Source: Glycine soja (taxonomy: Eukaryota; Streptophyta; Magnoliopsida; Fabales; Fabaceae). Taken from it: DNA of 64,000 bases. The stretch spans positions 9,068,731-9,132,730 of the forward strand of contig NC_041008.1 in NCBI RefSeq assembly GCF_004193775.1, read 5' to 3'. This document shows, one piece after another, positions 1 to 11,858 of this stretch (position 1 is its first letter; each line of letters starts with the position of its first letter). Under the pieces are notes generated by a model. The model saw only the letters and a program-made list of their open reading frames with translations. It searched no databases and was not told where the DNA came from. A program made the position numbers and the translations under genes.

Positions 1-1567
1 ACCTCATTCCCGACCCACATACCCAACTAGGTCCACCTTATTAGATACATATAAAAATAAATTTGAAAAACAGTTAAAGATTAATGATAAAAAAAGTTAT
101 TTAAAAATTAATTTATCACCCAATTTATTAATCAAATTAAATAATTTTATTCACTTAATTTTTTAGATTCTATCATTCAGTTATGCAATTAATTATTTAT
201 CATGTTTTAAAAAATTAACTTTCATAACTATTTTCTAATAATATCCATTAGAAAAATGTGAAAAAAAAAAGTTTCGAGTCAGAATTTTCAGCATAAATCG
301 AACTCATTTAATAAATTTAGTATAGCAGTTTCTCCCAAATACCAATTCTCTATTGGAATAAAAAATATTACAATTTAAAAATATGTAAACAGTTTTTTAA
401 TCTATTGTTTTACAAATTTAGTTTCATTTTCTAGCATAAAAAATCAAATGTCGCATGGTATTTCTTTATCTTTTTATTATTTTATATACACACCTCTCAA
501 AATTAAGGCAAACAATAAATGTCCAGTCCATGTTGAGGTAGAAAAAAGAGAAAAAATAAATAAAAAAGAGAGAAAGTGATAGATATTGTGAATAGTGGCC
601 TGGTCCAAAGTCTTTTAGCATAGGAGAGTTAGTTCGTCGTTTTAAGTTTTAGCTTGAGTGTTGCTCATTTGTCCAAGAAACCTAAGGCTCAATGGGTTAG
701 TGGGCTTGGAACTCTCCAGGAAATTAATACTAAGAGAGAAAAAGACACATACACCATGTGGAACTCATATACACATTCAACTATTTACATTAAGTTGAAA
801 TAGATCCGAGAAATGCAATTCACAAAAGTTTCTCAAATGACTCTAGAATATAACATAAAACAATATTTTAATATGAAACTTTTTGTGCATGGACCCACGA
901 AAAAGGGAATAGAAATGAGTTCCTGCATAACACTTCAAAGCCATCAGATCGAGCTACTCCAATGTTTTTCTCCAACGGGTTAAAAATGCTTTTTTCGGTT
1001 TCTTAACTATGTGCTGCCAGTGAGCAATGCGTCGTTGGAGTTGGAGTTGCCCTTATTTTATGTATGTGGGAGATAGATAGGAAACAATGGAATAAAATGA
1101 AATGAAAAAGAAAATTGATATATATGCCTAAAATTATTAATTAATTAATAAATACACTTTAAGATCAAAAGAGACTTTTAATATTCACGTAACATATTTC
1201 TTTATAACTGATGTGACAAATTTTATATTTACACACAATTTGTGATCAACGTGAATTACAATGAGATGAAACGACCAAAAACCAGCGAATAAAATAATAA
1301 AATATCTTAAAAAGACATGGAAGAAGAAAATTGGGATACTATAAACTACGTACACTAATTAACACAAAGAAAAATCAGTCAAAGAAAGCATCCAAAATGA
1401 ACCAACGCATCTAATCAAGCCATAGGAGTCAATCTAATCTACCTGTTGCAAGTATAATTAAATTCTAAATCTTAATAAAAGCAATGAATTGAGCAGAGTT
1501 GTGAATATGAGCAAAGATTTCAATAATAGAAAAATCTACAATATTTTTTCAAAAGAGATTAAATGAG
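1..1567. other. AT-rich intergenic or intronic stretch, no gene seen
   Basis: I see no kinase-like or other convincing coding sequence on either strand. This matters because the exon at 1568-2317 reads towards this stretch, and an LRK10-like receptor kinase would need its transmembrane and kinase exons here or beyond the window edge. Confidence 0.6.
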
Positions 1568-2317
1568 TTATCTTGTACCTTTTTTGCAACTTTTGGCTTC
1601 AGTTCTGCCATCTGAGCATAAGCACCTCGATTGCTTAGTGGCTTGGTCGAATCTGCAATAGCCATTAGACTCCTCGCACACTGCACAATCCTGAGCTCTC
1701 ATCCAATCAAGCACGAATCCTTTCTGCATAGCATCACCAAAACCAGTGATCAAACTACTAATTTCAATCTCATCCTGCTTCACTGTCACCACAACATGCT
1801 CCTCACAGTGCCTAAGCCAATCAAAGCCATTACTTTCAGCTTCATCCCCGGTCTTAAACACGTAAGACTGATACTTATCATGTTTCATGCACCCTATGTG
1901 CTGAATAGATGAAGGGTAAGAACTGCAGTTGAAATAGAAACTTAGGTTAAAATCTAATGAGCTGAAAGATAAAGGGAGATTGTGTAGGGAAACGTTGTGT
2001 CGAGCCCTAGGACATGGTTGTCCCAACACATCTATGTCAAGAAGTGTGATTGAATGAATATCATAGTTTATATCCGTGACTTGGTATCTGTCAGTTGGAA
2101 AAATCATGATGGCTTGGTCATCCAAACATTCAAGGCCAAATTCAGGGTAACCGCAAAATTCTTGAACGTTGGTGTTGGATTTCTTCCAAAAAGGGTAGCT
2201 AATGTTGAGGTTACCACATTTAGAAGGTTCACATGTTGTTGATGTATTAAGGGTTTGAGCATGACATGTCACAAGGATGATGGACAGTGCAAAGAGGGCG
2301 CAAAAGGGTTTTGACAT
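1568..2317 (-). CDS. LRK10-like ectodomain exon (GUB_WAK and WAK-associated domains), no kinase attached in the window
   Basis: The frame encodes a secreted extracellular region of about 249 residues. Residues 1-20 are a signal peptide (hydrophobic run ending in HA). A cysteine-rich galacturonan-binding WAK-type domain follows (CxxxxCGNLNISYPFW, then FCGYPEFGLEC). The C-terminal WAK-associated domain ends with CxxCxxSNGYC and CLC. In this family exon 1 encodes the ectodomain and the next exon encodes the transmembrane segment and kinase. A good donor (AAAAAG followed by GTACAAG) lies at the end of the frame, so the last residues before the stop are probably intronic. No kinase exon is visible downstream (positions 1567 to 1). 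The gene may be truncated, may make a secreted ectodomain-only protein, or may continue outside the window. The start is the only Met that gives a signal peptide. Confidence 0.8.
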   Translation of the reverse strand: MSKPFCALFALSIILVTCHAQTLNTSTTCEPSKCGNLNISYPFWKKSNTNVQEFCGYPEFGLECLDDQAIMIFPTDRYQVTDINYDIHSITLLDIDVLGQPCPRARHNVSLHNLPLSFSSLDFNLSFYFNCSSYPSSIQHIGCMKHDKYQSYVFKTGDEAESNGFDWLRHCEEHVVVTVKQDEIEISSLITGFGDAMQKGFVLDWMRAQDCAVCEESNGYCRFDQATKQSRCLCSDGRTEAKSCKKGTR

Positions 2318-2396
2318 GGCTTAGTTTCTCAGATACGCAAAGCTAATAGTACCAAGGGTGTTGATTATGAATGAGGTGATGAAATTGATACTTGAA

Positions 2397-2403
2397 TATA
2401 TAG
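2397..2403 (-). promoter_or_regulatory. Candidate TATA box of the ectodomain gene
   Basis: The minus strand reads CTATATA about 80 bases upstream of the start codon at 2317, a suitable distance for a plant TATA box with a short leader. The background is AT-rich, so chance is a real alternative. Confidence 0.35.
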
Positions 2404-2861
2404 TTGTAAATTTTCTTCAATGTGTTCAGGTAGTCAAAGAAAATTTTCTTTGGAGTCTAATTCTTTAATTAGATATAGAAATTAAGGGGTGGTCCAGGTG
2501 TAAGTGGGAAAAGAATCTGCCATGCATGCCCAAGTGGCCCGGCAGCAAGGTGACGTATTATAACTCTTGGTACTTTATGAAGTTATTTTTTTCAAAAATG
2601 ATTTGTACACACTATTTGATATTTTGGGAGTTAAGAAAAATAATATAAAAAATTATAGGTACAATGAACGATATGATGGGATAAGAAAAAAGAATTAGAG
2701 ATAAATTATATGAATTATTAGTGTTTATAATTAAAAGGTGTCCGAATATGATTTTTTTTAGTACAGTTAAATAGGTATTATTTTATAGGAAATAATTAAT
2801 CTTCCACGAATCAGTAGAATTGTAAGTGATAAATAAAGTTCTTTTCGAATATTAAACATTT

Positions 2862-2863
<2 letters not shown>

Positions 2864-2922
<59 letters not shown>
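2864..2922. repeat. (AT)n microsatellite, about 59 bp
   Basis: An uninterrupted alternating AT run, probably length-polymorphic between accessions. Confidence 0.95.
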
Positions 2923-2924
<2 letters not shown>

Positions 2925-3574
2925 AATTCTAGTTTGAGACAAGTTGCGTTGATCAACGTACGTAGTCAGTAGTACTTTATAAAGTTGTTTTACTTCTTCA
3001 ATATTACGCGTAATTATTATAGAAATAAGCTTTATAGGGAGTTTTTATGCATGACAGTTCATGAGAATATTGAACTTGAAGCCCAAGTTTCAACTTCAAA
3101 TGAAATCAAGCAGAAACTTGTAAAATTTTGGTGAATGATCGATTACTGAATACGCGGTTCCACGAAATTCAATGGGTTATTTTTTTAACTTTGAAGTCCT
3201 ATTGGGTTCGGAAAAATCTTTGGGGAAGTGAATATTAAAATCATGTTTCAAGAATATTAAAATCAGAAACGCGTGCCTGCCACGTTCCTTTAATATTATA
3301 AACGACGTACATTGCATCTGTTCAATGCTTTTAGTCAAGTGGAAGTAAAGGTATTCATGGGGCTGTCACCTGTCAGATGAAATAGACAAAGTGGAACACC
3401 AGTCTCGCATATAATAAGATCAAAACTTTGTAATTCGTAATAAATGGTGTTGAATGAAGTAATCATTCTGTGGGCGGGTTACATAAACCTACTGCTATTA
3501 GTGTTTTTAATGAATAAATAAATAGAGACTTTTATTGTACTTTTTTTTAATATTTATCGGAGCCAAATGGGAAA

Positions 3575-3760
3575 AAAAAACTACAAGGAAATGAATCGGA
3601 TAGAGGAAACCCCGGCCATATCAGCTAACAACAACTGCTGCATTAAAGCAGGAAGTTGTTCATATATCATAAAACATGACTGTAAATATCACAAGCTAAA
3701 GCATTCGCAGACTCGTTTCCTTCACGATAGATGTGATAGATTATAATACTCCCAAATCTA
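3575..3760 (-). mobile_element. 3' end of a LINE: RNase H tail and C-terminus
   Basis: The minus strand encodes HIYREGNESANALA, which matches the C-terminal RNase H motif of plant LINE ORF2 (usually HxxREGNxxADxLA). A frameshift follows, then a conserved-looking LINE tail (LLLADMAGVSSIRF) ending at a TAG at 3581-3583 and an A-rich tract. This is a short, heavily 5'-truncated and decayed LINE. Confidence 0.7.
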
Positions 3761-3926
3761 GTTTTATTAATTTCTGTGGGCTTATTCCACTTCATCTTTT
3801 ATTCTACTTCATCTTTTGTTTTGGTTTGGGCTTTTCCACAGACTACTTGACCTAGGATACCTTCATAATCCAGTAGTTGAGCATGTAGGTTTGGGTCTAC
3901 GGGCAGCCTGTGTCCCACAGTTCCTC

Positions 3927-3929
<3 letters not shown>

Positions 3930-3968
<39 letters not shown>
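3930..3968. repeat. (TA)n microsatellite
   Basis: About 39 bases of alternating TA. The next 800 bases or so (3970-4830) are AT-rich with no gene that I recognise. Confidence 0.95.
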
Positions 3969-3970
<2 letters not shown>

Positions 3971-4849
3971 CTTTAATTTTTAAGCCAATTTAAAGTGTGG
4001 ACTTGAATGGGTTTGATTATGGGTAGGGGTGCGCATGAATTATATCTTAAATTTATATTTATATTTTTTAAAAAATAATTTGAATTCAAGATTTAATTTT
4101 TTTAAAGTGAATATAGATTTGGTCATAAGAATTTTTTTTTTATAAATTTTAGTAATTAAATGTTAAAAAGTAAAAACTTAACATTTATCCCGTTGATCTT
4201 GATAAGAATTACTTCAAATAGCAAATGTGTTAATTAAAAGATCACTACAAGGAATTAATCATATCCTTGAACTTGACAAACTTTTATCATAATCATACTC
4301 TAGTTACTAAAATAAAATGTAATATAATCTCTCAAAACAACAAACAAACGGAAGTCTGAATGTTGAAGCATAATAACAACTACATATCCTTAAAACACAA
4401 TTTGTCCGTTTAATTCCCATTGTTCAGAGTATTATTTTATAAAAAAAAATAACGAAACTATATTTTTGAAATATCGAAATCCAAGAGTCCATCCATCCAT
4501 CCAATGGCACATCAATTTTACTCAGATTTATCCTACGTAGCCAACAACAAAATACCTGTCTTTCACCAACATCAACACTACTTATGCCCAAAACCAAAAT
4601 CAACAGTTTATACACAAAAATTCAAAACAAAACAAAACAGAATTCACATGCAAAGTGTAACATTAAAGTACCTTGCCATTTGTAGAGTGTTGGAACTAGT
4701 ACTAATCTGAAACACTACTCTTCAAGAGAAATAGTAGTTAAACCAACATCTTGTCGAGAAATCAACTCCATAAAGAAACAAACAACTTTTTGTTACTCAA
4801 TAAATATTTTAATTATAATATTACTACAAAATTGGAAACAATATACTTT

Positions 4850-6150
4850 GTCAAAACTTTGAAACTCTTCCAAATTGAAGTCTAACATTGGTGTTGGAGG
4901 TGTGTCTTTGAGACAATCTTGTGTATAGATAAGGGACTCCACTTTTTTCATGTGATAGAGAACTATGAAATAGATCAAGCACCCTTCCACCTTTGCTAAA
5001 TGCAAACTTAGATGCTACTGTAAAAACAGGCATAATTAATAGCTCTCATGCTATGTTTGAAAGTATTGGAAATCGACCTGAATTAACTTTCCACCAATCA
5101 AGAGTATTCAAATTTGCACTTGTACCAATCCTTTCATCTAAATACTTTGAAGCTTAGATTTTTTTTATAAGGTTAACCCTGATGTTTGCAAAAATAAATT
5201 CCAACCATATGGATCTTTCTTGTAACTAGGTACATTTACATGTTCTAGTTGTGTGTTATCTTGAGTCCCCCCTTTGTGACCATTATATTCATTAAACAAT
5301 GATTTCAAAGAAGACTTTAGCCTTGACTTAGACCCATTTTCCTTGTCCACATCAAAAAGTTTATCAATTGCCTAATTCATATATTTTACTTTAGACCTTG
5401 GATCAGCAATTAGCAACATGTTCAACTTATTAGGATCACCCCAATATTTTTTATATTTTTCTTTCATATTTTTAGTCATCTATGTGTAGCACTATCTTTA
5501 ATGCTACAGTTAAGCAAATCGTTAATCTCATGCCAAATACCTACCACTTCTAACATGTACATGTTACTAGTAACATAAGAGGTACCTAAGAAGGGTAGAA
5601 TAGCCTTGACATATTCCAAATCTTCATAGGAAGTCAGACTTGTCCCTTTTCCTAATTCATTAGCATATTTTTCTATCATGAAACTCAAACTCCTAGAATG
5701 TCTTCCTATGCTTCAAAGCAGCATTTAACATCAAATAGGTGGAATTCCACCTGTTTTAACATCTAAGCCAATGTGACCCATATATTCAATGTTTTGTCGT
5801 TCAGCGCGTTCAAGATATATGCACAACAACGAATATGAATATGCTCTCCTTTCAAAACTAAGTTATTCCAACACAATAGCATTTTCTTTAATAGTTGAAT
5901 TCATGTGTTATTTGATGCAGCATTATCAACTGTGAAGCTCAGAACATGATTCAACCCCAATTTATTCAAGCATGACTCAACAAATTTTGTCATGGCCTCT
6001 CCCATATAGCTTCTTTCCTGGCGAAAATTCAAAATCTTTTGGTGCAACTTCCAATCATTATCTATGAAGTGAGCTGTCAAACACATGTAGCTTACATTTT
6101 GAGGTGATGTCCAAGCATTAGTAGTAAGACAAACTCTTCGACAATGTTGT
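4850..6150 (-). pseudogene. Degraded hAT-superfamily transposase (RICESLEEPER/DAYSLEEPER type)
   Basis: Several minus-strand fragments in different frames line up in the order of a plant hAT transposase. At 5901-6150 is CLTTNAWTSPQNVSYMCLTAHF followed by WKLHQKILNF and a FTVDNAASN motif, the catalytic-core region. At 5476-5688 is the helical insertion region (MIEKYANELGK to ATHR). At 5165-5350 is a low-complexity linker. At 4850-5033 is the C-terminal dimerisation domain (TVASKFAFSKGGRVLD, usually TVASExAFSxGGRVLD). Stops and frame changes separate the pieces, so it is not functional. The 5' part of the gene ends abruptly at the large-LTR fragment that starts near 6147, so that element probably truncated it. 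Confidence 0.85.
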
Positions 6151-6480
6151 AACACCCCATTTTTTGTAAAATAAATTAAAAATGATTTTATTTAAAAATA
6201 AATAGAGTTTTAGGAAAATAATTAGGTTTTTGTAATTAAATAAATAAGAAAAATGGTTTTATTAATTAAAATAATGATTTTAAGATAAATAAAATAAATA
6301 TATGTTCTTAGAAAATAAAAAATATGTTTTATTTATTCATTTGATAGGGGATAAAATTGAGTTCCTTTTAATAAAATAATAAAATAAAGAAAAATAGAAT
6401 AAATAATAAGATGAGAGTTTCGTAGCTATAAATAAAGACATATTAGGTCAGTTTTTACATTTATGATATGTCTCTATGCT
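6147..6480 (+). mobile_element. 5' end of a large LTR (same family as the 22451-24749 solo LTR)
   Basis: It begins TGTAACACCCCATTTTTTG and then follows, with mismatches, the same AT-rich head seen at 21281-21580 and, inverted, near 25920-26181, including the shared stretch with CTATAAATA. Only the first 330 bases or so are recognisable; after about 6480 the similarity is lost. Confidence 0.65.
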
Positions 6481-6784
6481 CTTTCTTTGATGCAATCCTA
6501 CCCTCCAAGAACATTGTATAGAAAACTCCAAGAAGATTAGGACATAGATGCAAGAGAATGCCCTAGGGTTCTCATGAGCCTTAAGGTAGATTTCGGGCCT
6601 ATGGGCTAAGTATGAATCCACTTATCTTTGTACATATTAGATTAATGTTTCATTATTTTTGGGCCTTGTATTTAGGGCTCCATAATGTAGGTAGGGTGCC
6701 CTAGAAATGTAGGATTTTTCAGCCCTTGTACTTTAGGACATCTAGACTAGTTTTTGTATTAGGGGTAGTTTTATAATTTCACAT

Positions 6785-8690
6785 GCATTAAGTGAATATT
6801 TGATATGTGTGTTGGGAAATAAATTTAATTGAACTGGGAGAAGCCCAATCCAATTAAATTTTAGAGGGGGAGTTGAGCATTTGCTTGCTACACTCCATTG
6901 TCATATCATATAGTCACACTTTGTGCATGTCCTTCATGCTTTACATGTCTCATGACATCTAAGCACACTTAGTGGAGAATCTTGGACTTGATCTTGGATT
7001 AGTGGGCTCAACCATAGCTAAAATTCACTAATCATAATTAGTGAAATTCTGGCTCCAAAATTTGGCTCCACAAATTCAATTTCAAATTCAAGTGAAATTT
7101 GAATAGAAAATCAAATTTTTCTCCAATTTTGTGTGACACTTAGATTATAAATAGAGGTCATTTGTGTGAATTTTTTTAACTTTGATCATTTGAGAATTAA
7201 ACTTCAAATTTCAGACCTCATTTAAGGCACAAAATTTCATGTTCCTTCTCTCCTTCTCCTTCCATTCATCTTCTTCTACCTTCAAGATCTTATCGATGGT
7301 TTCCTATGGTGGTGAAATTGTTCTTAACTCATCTTTTCCTTAAAGTGGTGTCTCCAATCATCTTTCTTCTTCTCCATTCCGCTGTCATTGATCTTCAAGA
7401 AGCAAATGACTCCATTGATGAAGAAGATCCAAGGCCTACAAGCTCCACATGGAGCTATATCATGTGATATCAAGAGCATCTTCCTCTAGGTGATGTTCTT
7501 TTGCTTCCTCTATCTTTTTGTTTGGTCAATTCACTTTAATTCCTTGTTATTCATCTTATTCTCCATGTATATCCTCTATTGTCTTATGGTTTGGTGCTGT
7601 TTAGTGTAGATTCAAAAAAATAAACCGATTAAATCTTAGATCTACACTTGTTCTTGCATTTCTATGGTTTAAATTTTATAGATCTACTCTTGAATCATGT
7701 TTTTGTGTTGATTTTAGATTCTATCATTTTTCAATCATAATCTTCTTGTGCTGAACCTCTAGATCTAAATTTTCTTCCAAAATATTGATTAGAAAAAAAA
7801 ACACAAAAATCTAAGTGTAAATCACTTAATTCATGTTGTCCTAAAGTCATGTTTAGTCATAATAATTGTCACATTATGTTCTAAGTTTGTGTTGAATTTT
7901 GATTTTGTTGATTGAATTCTAGATATATTTGCTCTTGTATTCTTGTCATTCTTAGCCTATCTTTTGAATTTTGAGTCTAATTCATGCATGTTATTTAGTT
8001 CATAACATGTTCTAAATCAATTCCTAGAAGTAGTCTTGTTGTTGAACTTTGTTTTGTTTTCTAAGTTTCCTATATGATGCCTATGAAGAAATTGAGTTGT
8101 AGTGCTAAGTTGTGGCTGAATTTGTGAATCAAAATAAGTCTTGAGCTCTCTTGAATTGCGTTATTCAAGACATTTCAGCATAAGCAAACACAAATTGTAA
8201 TTATCCAAGCCTCAAGCAATATAAACACTACTCTTGATTTCTAGGTTGAGTGCATTATTTGATGTATGTGTTGGGAGAGAAATTTAATTAAATTGGGAGA
8301 AGCACAATTCAATTAAATTTCGAACCAGCCTAAGGGGAGGTAAACATTTGCTTACTAAACCTCATTGTCATATCATATAGTCACATTTTGTACATGTCCT
8401 TCATGCTTTGCATGCCTCATGACATCTAAACACACTTAGTAGAGAATCTTGGACTCGATATTGGATTTGTAGGCTGAACCATAACTGAAATTCACTAATC
8501 ATAATTAGTGAAATTTTGACTCCAAATTTGACTCCACAAATTCAAATTCAAGTGAAATTCAAATTTTCTCTAATTTTGTGTGACACTTATGTTATAAATA
8601 AATGTTTTGTGTGTATTTTTTTCAACTTTATCATTTGAGAAATTAAACTTCAAAGTTCAAATCTTATTTGACAAGACAAGACTGCATTTT
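6785..8690 (+). mobile_element. Non-autonomous LTR-type element with about 400-bp direct repeats
   Basis: About 400 bases at 6790-7220 are repeated with moderate divergence at 8245-8660, both beginning near TGTGTTGGGA and sharing landmarks such as TCATGACATCTAA and AATCATAATTAGTGAAAT. A CT-rich leader and a degenerate primer-binding-site-like string (TGATATCAAGAGC) follow the first repeat near 7465. The 1 kb between holds no coding frame. This fits two LTRs of a small non-autonomous retroelement. The exact ends and a target-site duplication could not be fixed. Confidence 0.55.
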
Positions 8691-8994
8691 TTTTTTTTTA
8701 CAACATTGAGACTCGGAATTTGCTGCTATATTTTTTGTTTTAAGAGATAGATAACAAAGTTAGATAGATTTGTAGTGATATTAGTATTTTCTTGGGAGTA
8801 ATTAAAGCAACGATTAGTCTATCTCGTGCTGTTTTATAAAATATATTTCGTATGACTATAAAAAGAAGACAATTTATCAGATAATTGTCAAAAATTTCTA
8901 GATGATTTGTCCACCTTGGACAGTTAAATTCTCAAACTTATAATTGCCTTTTTTTATGTCATTTGTCAAAATTGTGTGTTCATTTACATTGTAG

Positions 8995-9379
8995 GATCTG
9001 CAAAATGCAAATCCAATATATAATCATAGAACAAGTTTCGGCTCAAGTGTAAGTGATTCTGATCGTCCTAGACATCGTGGGGTTGAGGCTGCCTATTCTT
9101 TTGTTGGAATGCATTGCATCTTTGATCAGTGCGAAGCCTCTGGTAGAGTCCAATCCAGATTTGTCTTTCCATTACCCTAGTACTAGTCCCTGTTTTTACT
9201 TGGTTTTCCTGGTGGAACAATCCTGAAAATCTTTATGTGCAGTGCGGTGTTGAATTTTGGGCCCTTGAGTTCTGATCTACTTGCTTATGGGGCATCAGAT
9301 GGAACCTTGACTGTGTGCAGTGTATCTAAGAATCCTTCAGTCATCAAACAATTAAACGAGCATTCCAAAGATGTAACAG
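8995..9379 (+). pseudogene. Two-exon fragment of a plant WD40-repeat gene
   Basis: Exon 8995-9142 lies between a good acceptor and a GT donor and reads DLQNANPIYNHRTSF then AAYSFVGMHCIFDQCEAS. Exon 9243-9379 follows an AG and reads VLNFGPLSSDLLAYGASDGTLTV then KQLNEHSKDVT, a WD40 blade. The two belong together in known plant WD40 proteins. The reading frame does not carry across the junction (one base appears to be missing at the start of exon 2), and neither the upstream nor the downstream repeats are present. I read this as a broken gene fragment, perhaps captured or left by duplication. I do not recognise the exact parent gene. Confidence 0.65.
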
Positions 9380-9468
9380 GTTGGATAGATTGTCTTTGTT
9401 TCTTTGTTCTATATTTAATCCTGTATGACATGTATGGTCATTGGTCAAGTGCACTAAGGCAATATTAT

Positions 9469-9522
9469 CTTATAAACCTTGGCTGTCACTTTCATCTTAT
9501 AAACCTTGGCTGTCACTTTCAT
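9469..9522. repeat. 27-bp unit duplicated in tandem
   Basis: Two exact head-to-tail copies of a unit beginning CTTATAAACCTTGGCTG lie in the intron-like sequence after the WD40 fragment. Confidence 0.95.
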
Positions 9523-10139
9523 CTTATAATTTTTAATTGGAATGAAACCTGACATTCTCTGCCCTTTATCTCTTGCTTTGGGTGCATTTCAATTTACTAG
9601 ATTCTTACTCTTCTGTATATCTTTTTTTTCTTTTTGTTTAAGTAAGATTTATATTTTGATAATTATTTTTATATTTACATGCAACGTAAGTTGTTAAATT
9701 AAGCTTATATGTATATATATTTAGTCAATGTTAATGTTTTATTTTTCTAAAAATATTATCTATATTTTACATTAAGAAGTCCTAGTAAAGTAAAATAATT
9801 AAAATTAGCGTATCATGAGAAATTAAACTAATCTTCATAAATAATTTAATTTAAAATTTCATTTAAATTGTTTAATATTATTGAATGATATAATTAGAAA
9901 AAAAATGTGACTTTCTTTTAAGTTTTAAGATTTTTTTTCACCAAATCAATTATGAATTTAAAATTGACTCTATTGAGTAACAAGATATGATCACGGTGAA
10001 AAAAGAGACAATTTTTATTAAATATGATTTGTAAATTCTATAGTCAATTATAGCAATTTATTTCTTTTTAGTGAAATTATAACAAGGTTTTATATGAAAA
10101 AAATATTGCATTGGATTTTTATTTTATTTTTTTTAAAAT

Positions 10140-10575
10140 ACATTCTAAGACGGTTGTTTGAAAATCATCTTAAAATATTTATATTCTAAGATGGTTTTTG
10201 GTTTTTCCAAAAATCATCTTAGAATTCTTATTTTTTAAAAAAAAATTTTAGAAAAAAGATATTTTAAGATAGTTTTTTGAAAAATTATCTTAGATTGTAA
10301 ACATTTGAAGGAAAATCGTATTAAAATTTTTATTTATTTTTTAATAAAATCATTCTTAGATGATTTTTTCTCAACTAAAAATCATTTTAGAATGTTATCA
10401 TTTTAAGATGATTATTTTCCTATAAATCTTCTTAGAATGATAATTTTGCTAAGATGGTTTTTTAAGAATCATCATGGAAAGTTTTCACTTTTCACGACAT
10501 TAAATTTTAAAACGATTCAAAACCATCTTTGAATGCTTTGAAAAATTGTCATAGAATTCTCATTTTTCCAGTAAT
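10140..10575. repeat. Cluster of palindromic AAGATGGTTTT / AAAACCATCTT repeats, possible CACTA-element subterminal region
   Basis: Many degenerate copies of TCTAAGATGGTTTTT occur in both orientations, making small hairpins. The cluster stops at TTTTTCCAGTAATG near 10574, whose complement (CATTACTGGAAAAA) resembles CACTA-type terminal repeats. Arrays of short inverted subterminal repeats next to such an end are typical of CACTA transposons. No second end or transposase was found, so the class is tentative. Confidence 0.45.
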
Positions 10576-11529
10576 GACATATAGAAAAAAGGACTGATGA
10601 AAAAAACTTATTCCAAAAAATTACAAAACACATGAATGATAGAAGATAGAAGGAATGATGATTTTATCAATTGAGATGAATGTTCATTGAGAGAACTACG
10701 CAGAGCGTGGGCAAAGAAAAGAGACATGTCTTCTAGTGATTTGTTGGTGGAGATGAAGCAGTGGTTTGAAGAAACAAATTTGAACGTGATTTTGAAGAAG
10801 GTTGTTGGAAGCGATACTAGAGTGTAGAAGATGTTTGAACAATAGACTTTGGATTTTTCACTTAAAAACTGTATGAAAAGAAAGTGAGTTCTTGATTTAT
10901 AAATGTTTACAAATTATGGATGTGATAAAAGATCTTATCCATTAAAAATAATTAAAATGGGTTGGGCCAAATCAATTGTTGGGTTAGATTTTAATATTGG
11001 ATTTTTTTGGTCAGGTCTAATTGTGGACTCCATGAAGTTTTTATAACTTAATTAATTTTTTTTTGTGATTTAGTAAAAGTAAAATAAAAATAGAAACTAG
11101 ACTAACAAAATAAAAAATCATGGTCATTCTATTTGAAATTAGATATATTTCAAAATAATCAACACCAAACCAAAATCCATACAAAATAATTTTCAAACAT
11201 CCAAGTGATTAATTGGACTAAAAAATCATAACAAAGAATTTTTAAAAGGGTTGCTAATTTTATTTTTAGTCAATTTTTTAATTTGATTTTTTGGACAATT
11301 GTTTTTGAAAGAGTTTGAAAATTGAATTAAATTTCAAATTTTTAAATTTGATTTCTTTTTTTTTTTCAGACGTGGGCTGCCCAATTTTAGCATGGGAGAG
11401 CTAAACATGTGGTTGTGGGCTTGCTAAATAGAGTTCATTTAAGAGTATTGCTAGGTGCACCCAGCATTATTGCTGGTGCACCCAACAAAGCTCTTAAATG
11501 GCAAAATTGCCCCTACTTGTTTTTCTTCT

Positions 11530-11690
11530 TACGGATCACCTTGATCCGTAAGAGACTTCCGGATCAACTTGATCCGTACGTTAATCCGTAAGACACTTAC
11601 GGATCAACTTGATCCGTAAGTGTCTTACGGATCAACTTGATCCGTAAGTGTCTTATGGATCAACGTACGGATCACCTTGATCCGTAAGAA
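11530..11690. repeat. Left palindrome array of the MULE
   Basis: About five copies of the 20-base palindrome-like unit CGGATCAACTTGATCCG, joined by AAGTGTCTTA-type spacers. The unit is self-complementary (GGATCAA / TTGATCC), so each can form a hairpin or bind a dimer. It mirrors the array at 14698-14860. Confidence 0.9.
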
Positions 11691-11858
11691 GAAAAATAAT
11701 TTATTAATTAGTTTGTTATATATAGAAATCTATTTTTTTAGTTGAGATTCTTGTAATTGAAAACGATTATGCAATACATGAATTCAAACAGTACATTAAC
11801 TTCAACATAGTCAAACGAAATTAAATTTCCATAAAATACTACAACTAACTATCTCATG

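Noticed and set aside
1631..2242. Plus-strand frames opposite the ectodomain gene.
   Set aside because: No motif, no plausible promoter, and the minus frame has a signal peptide and conserved Cys pattern.
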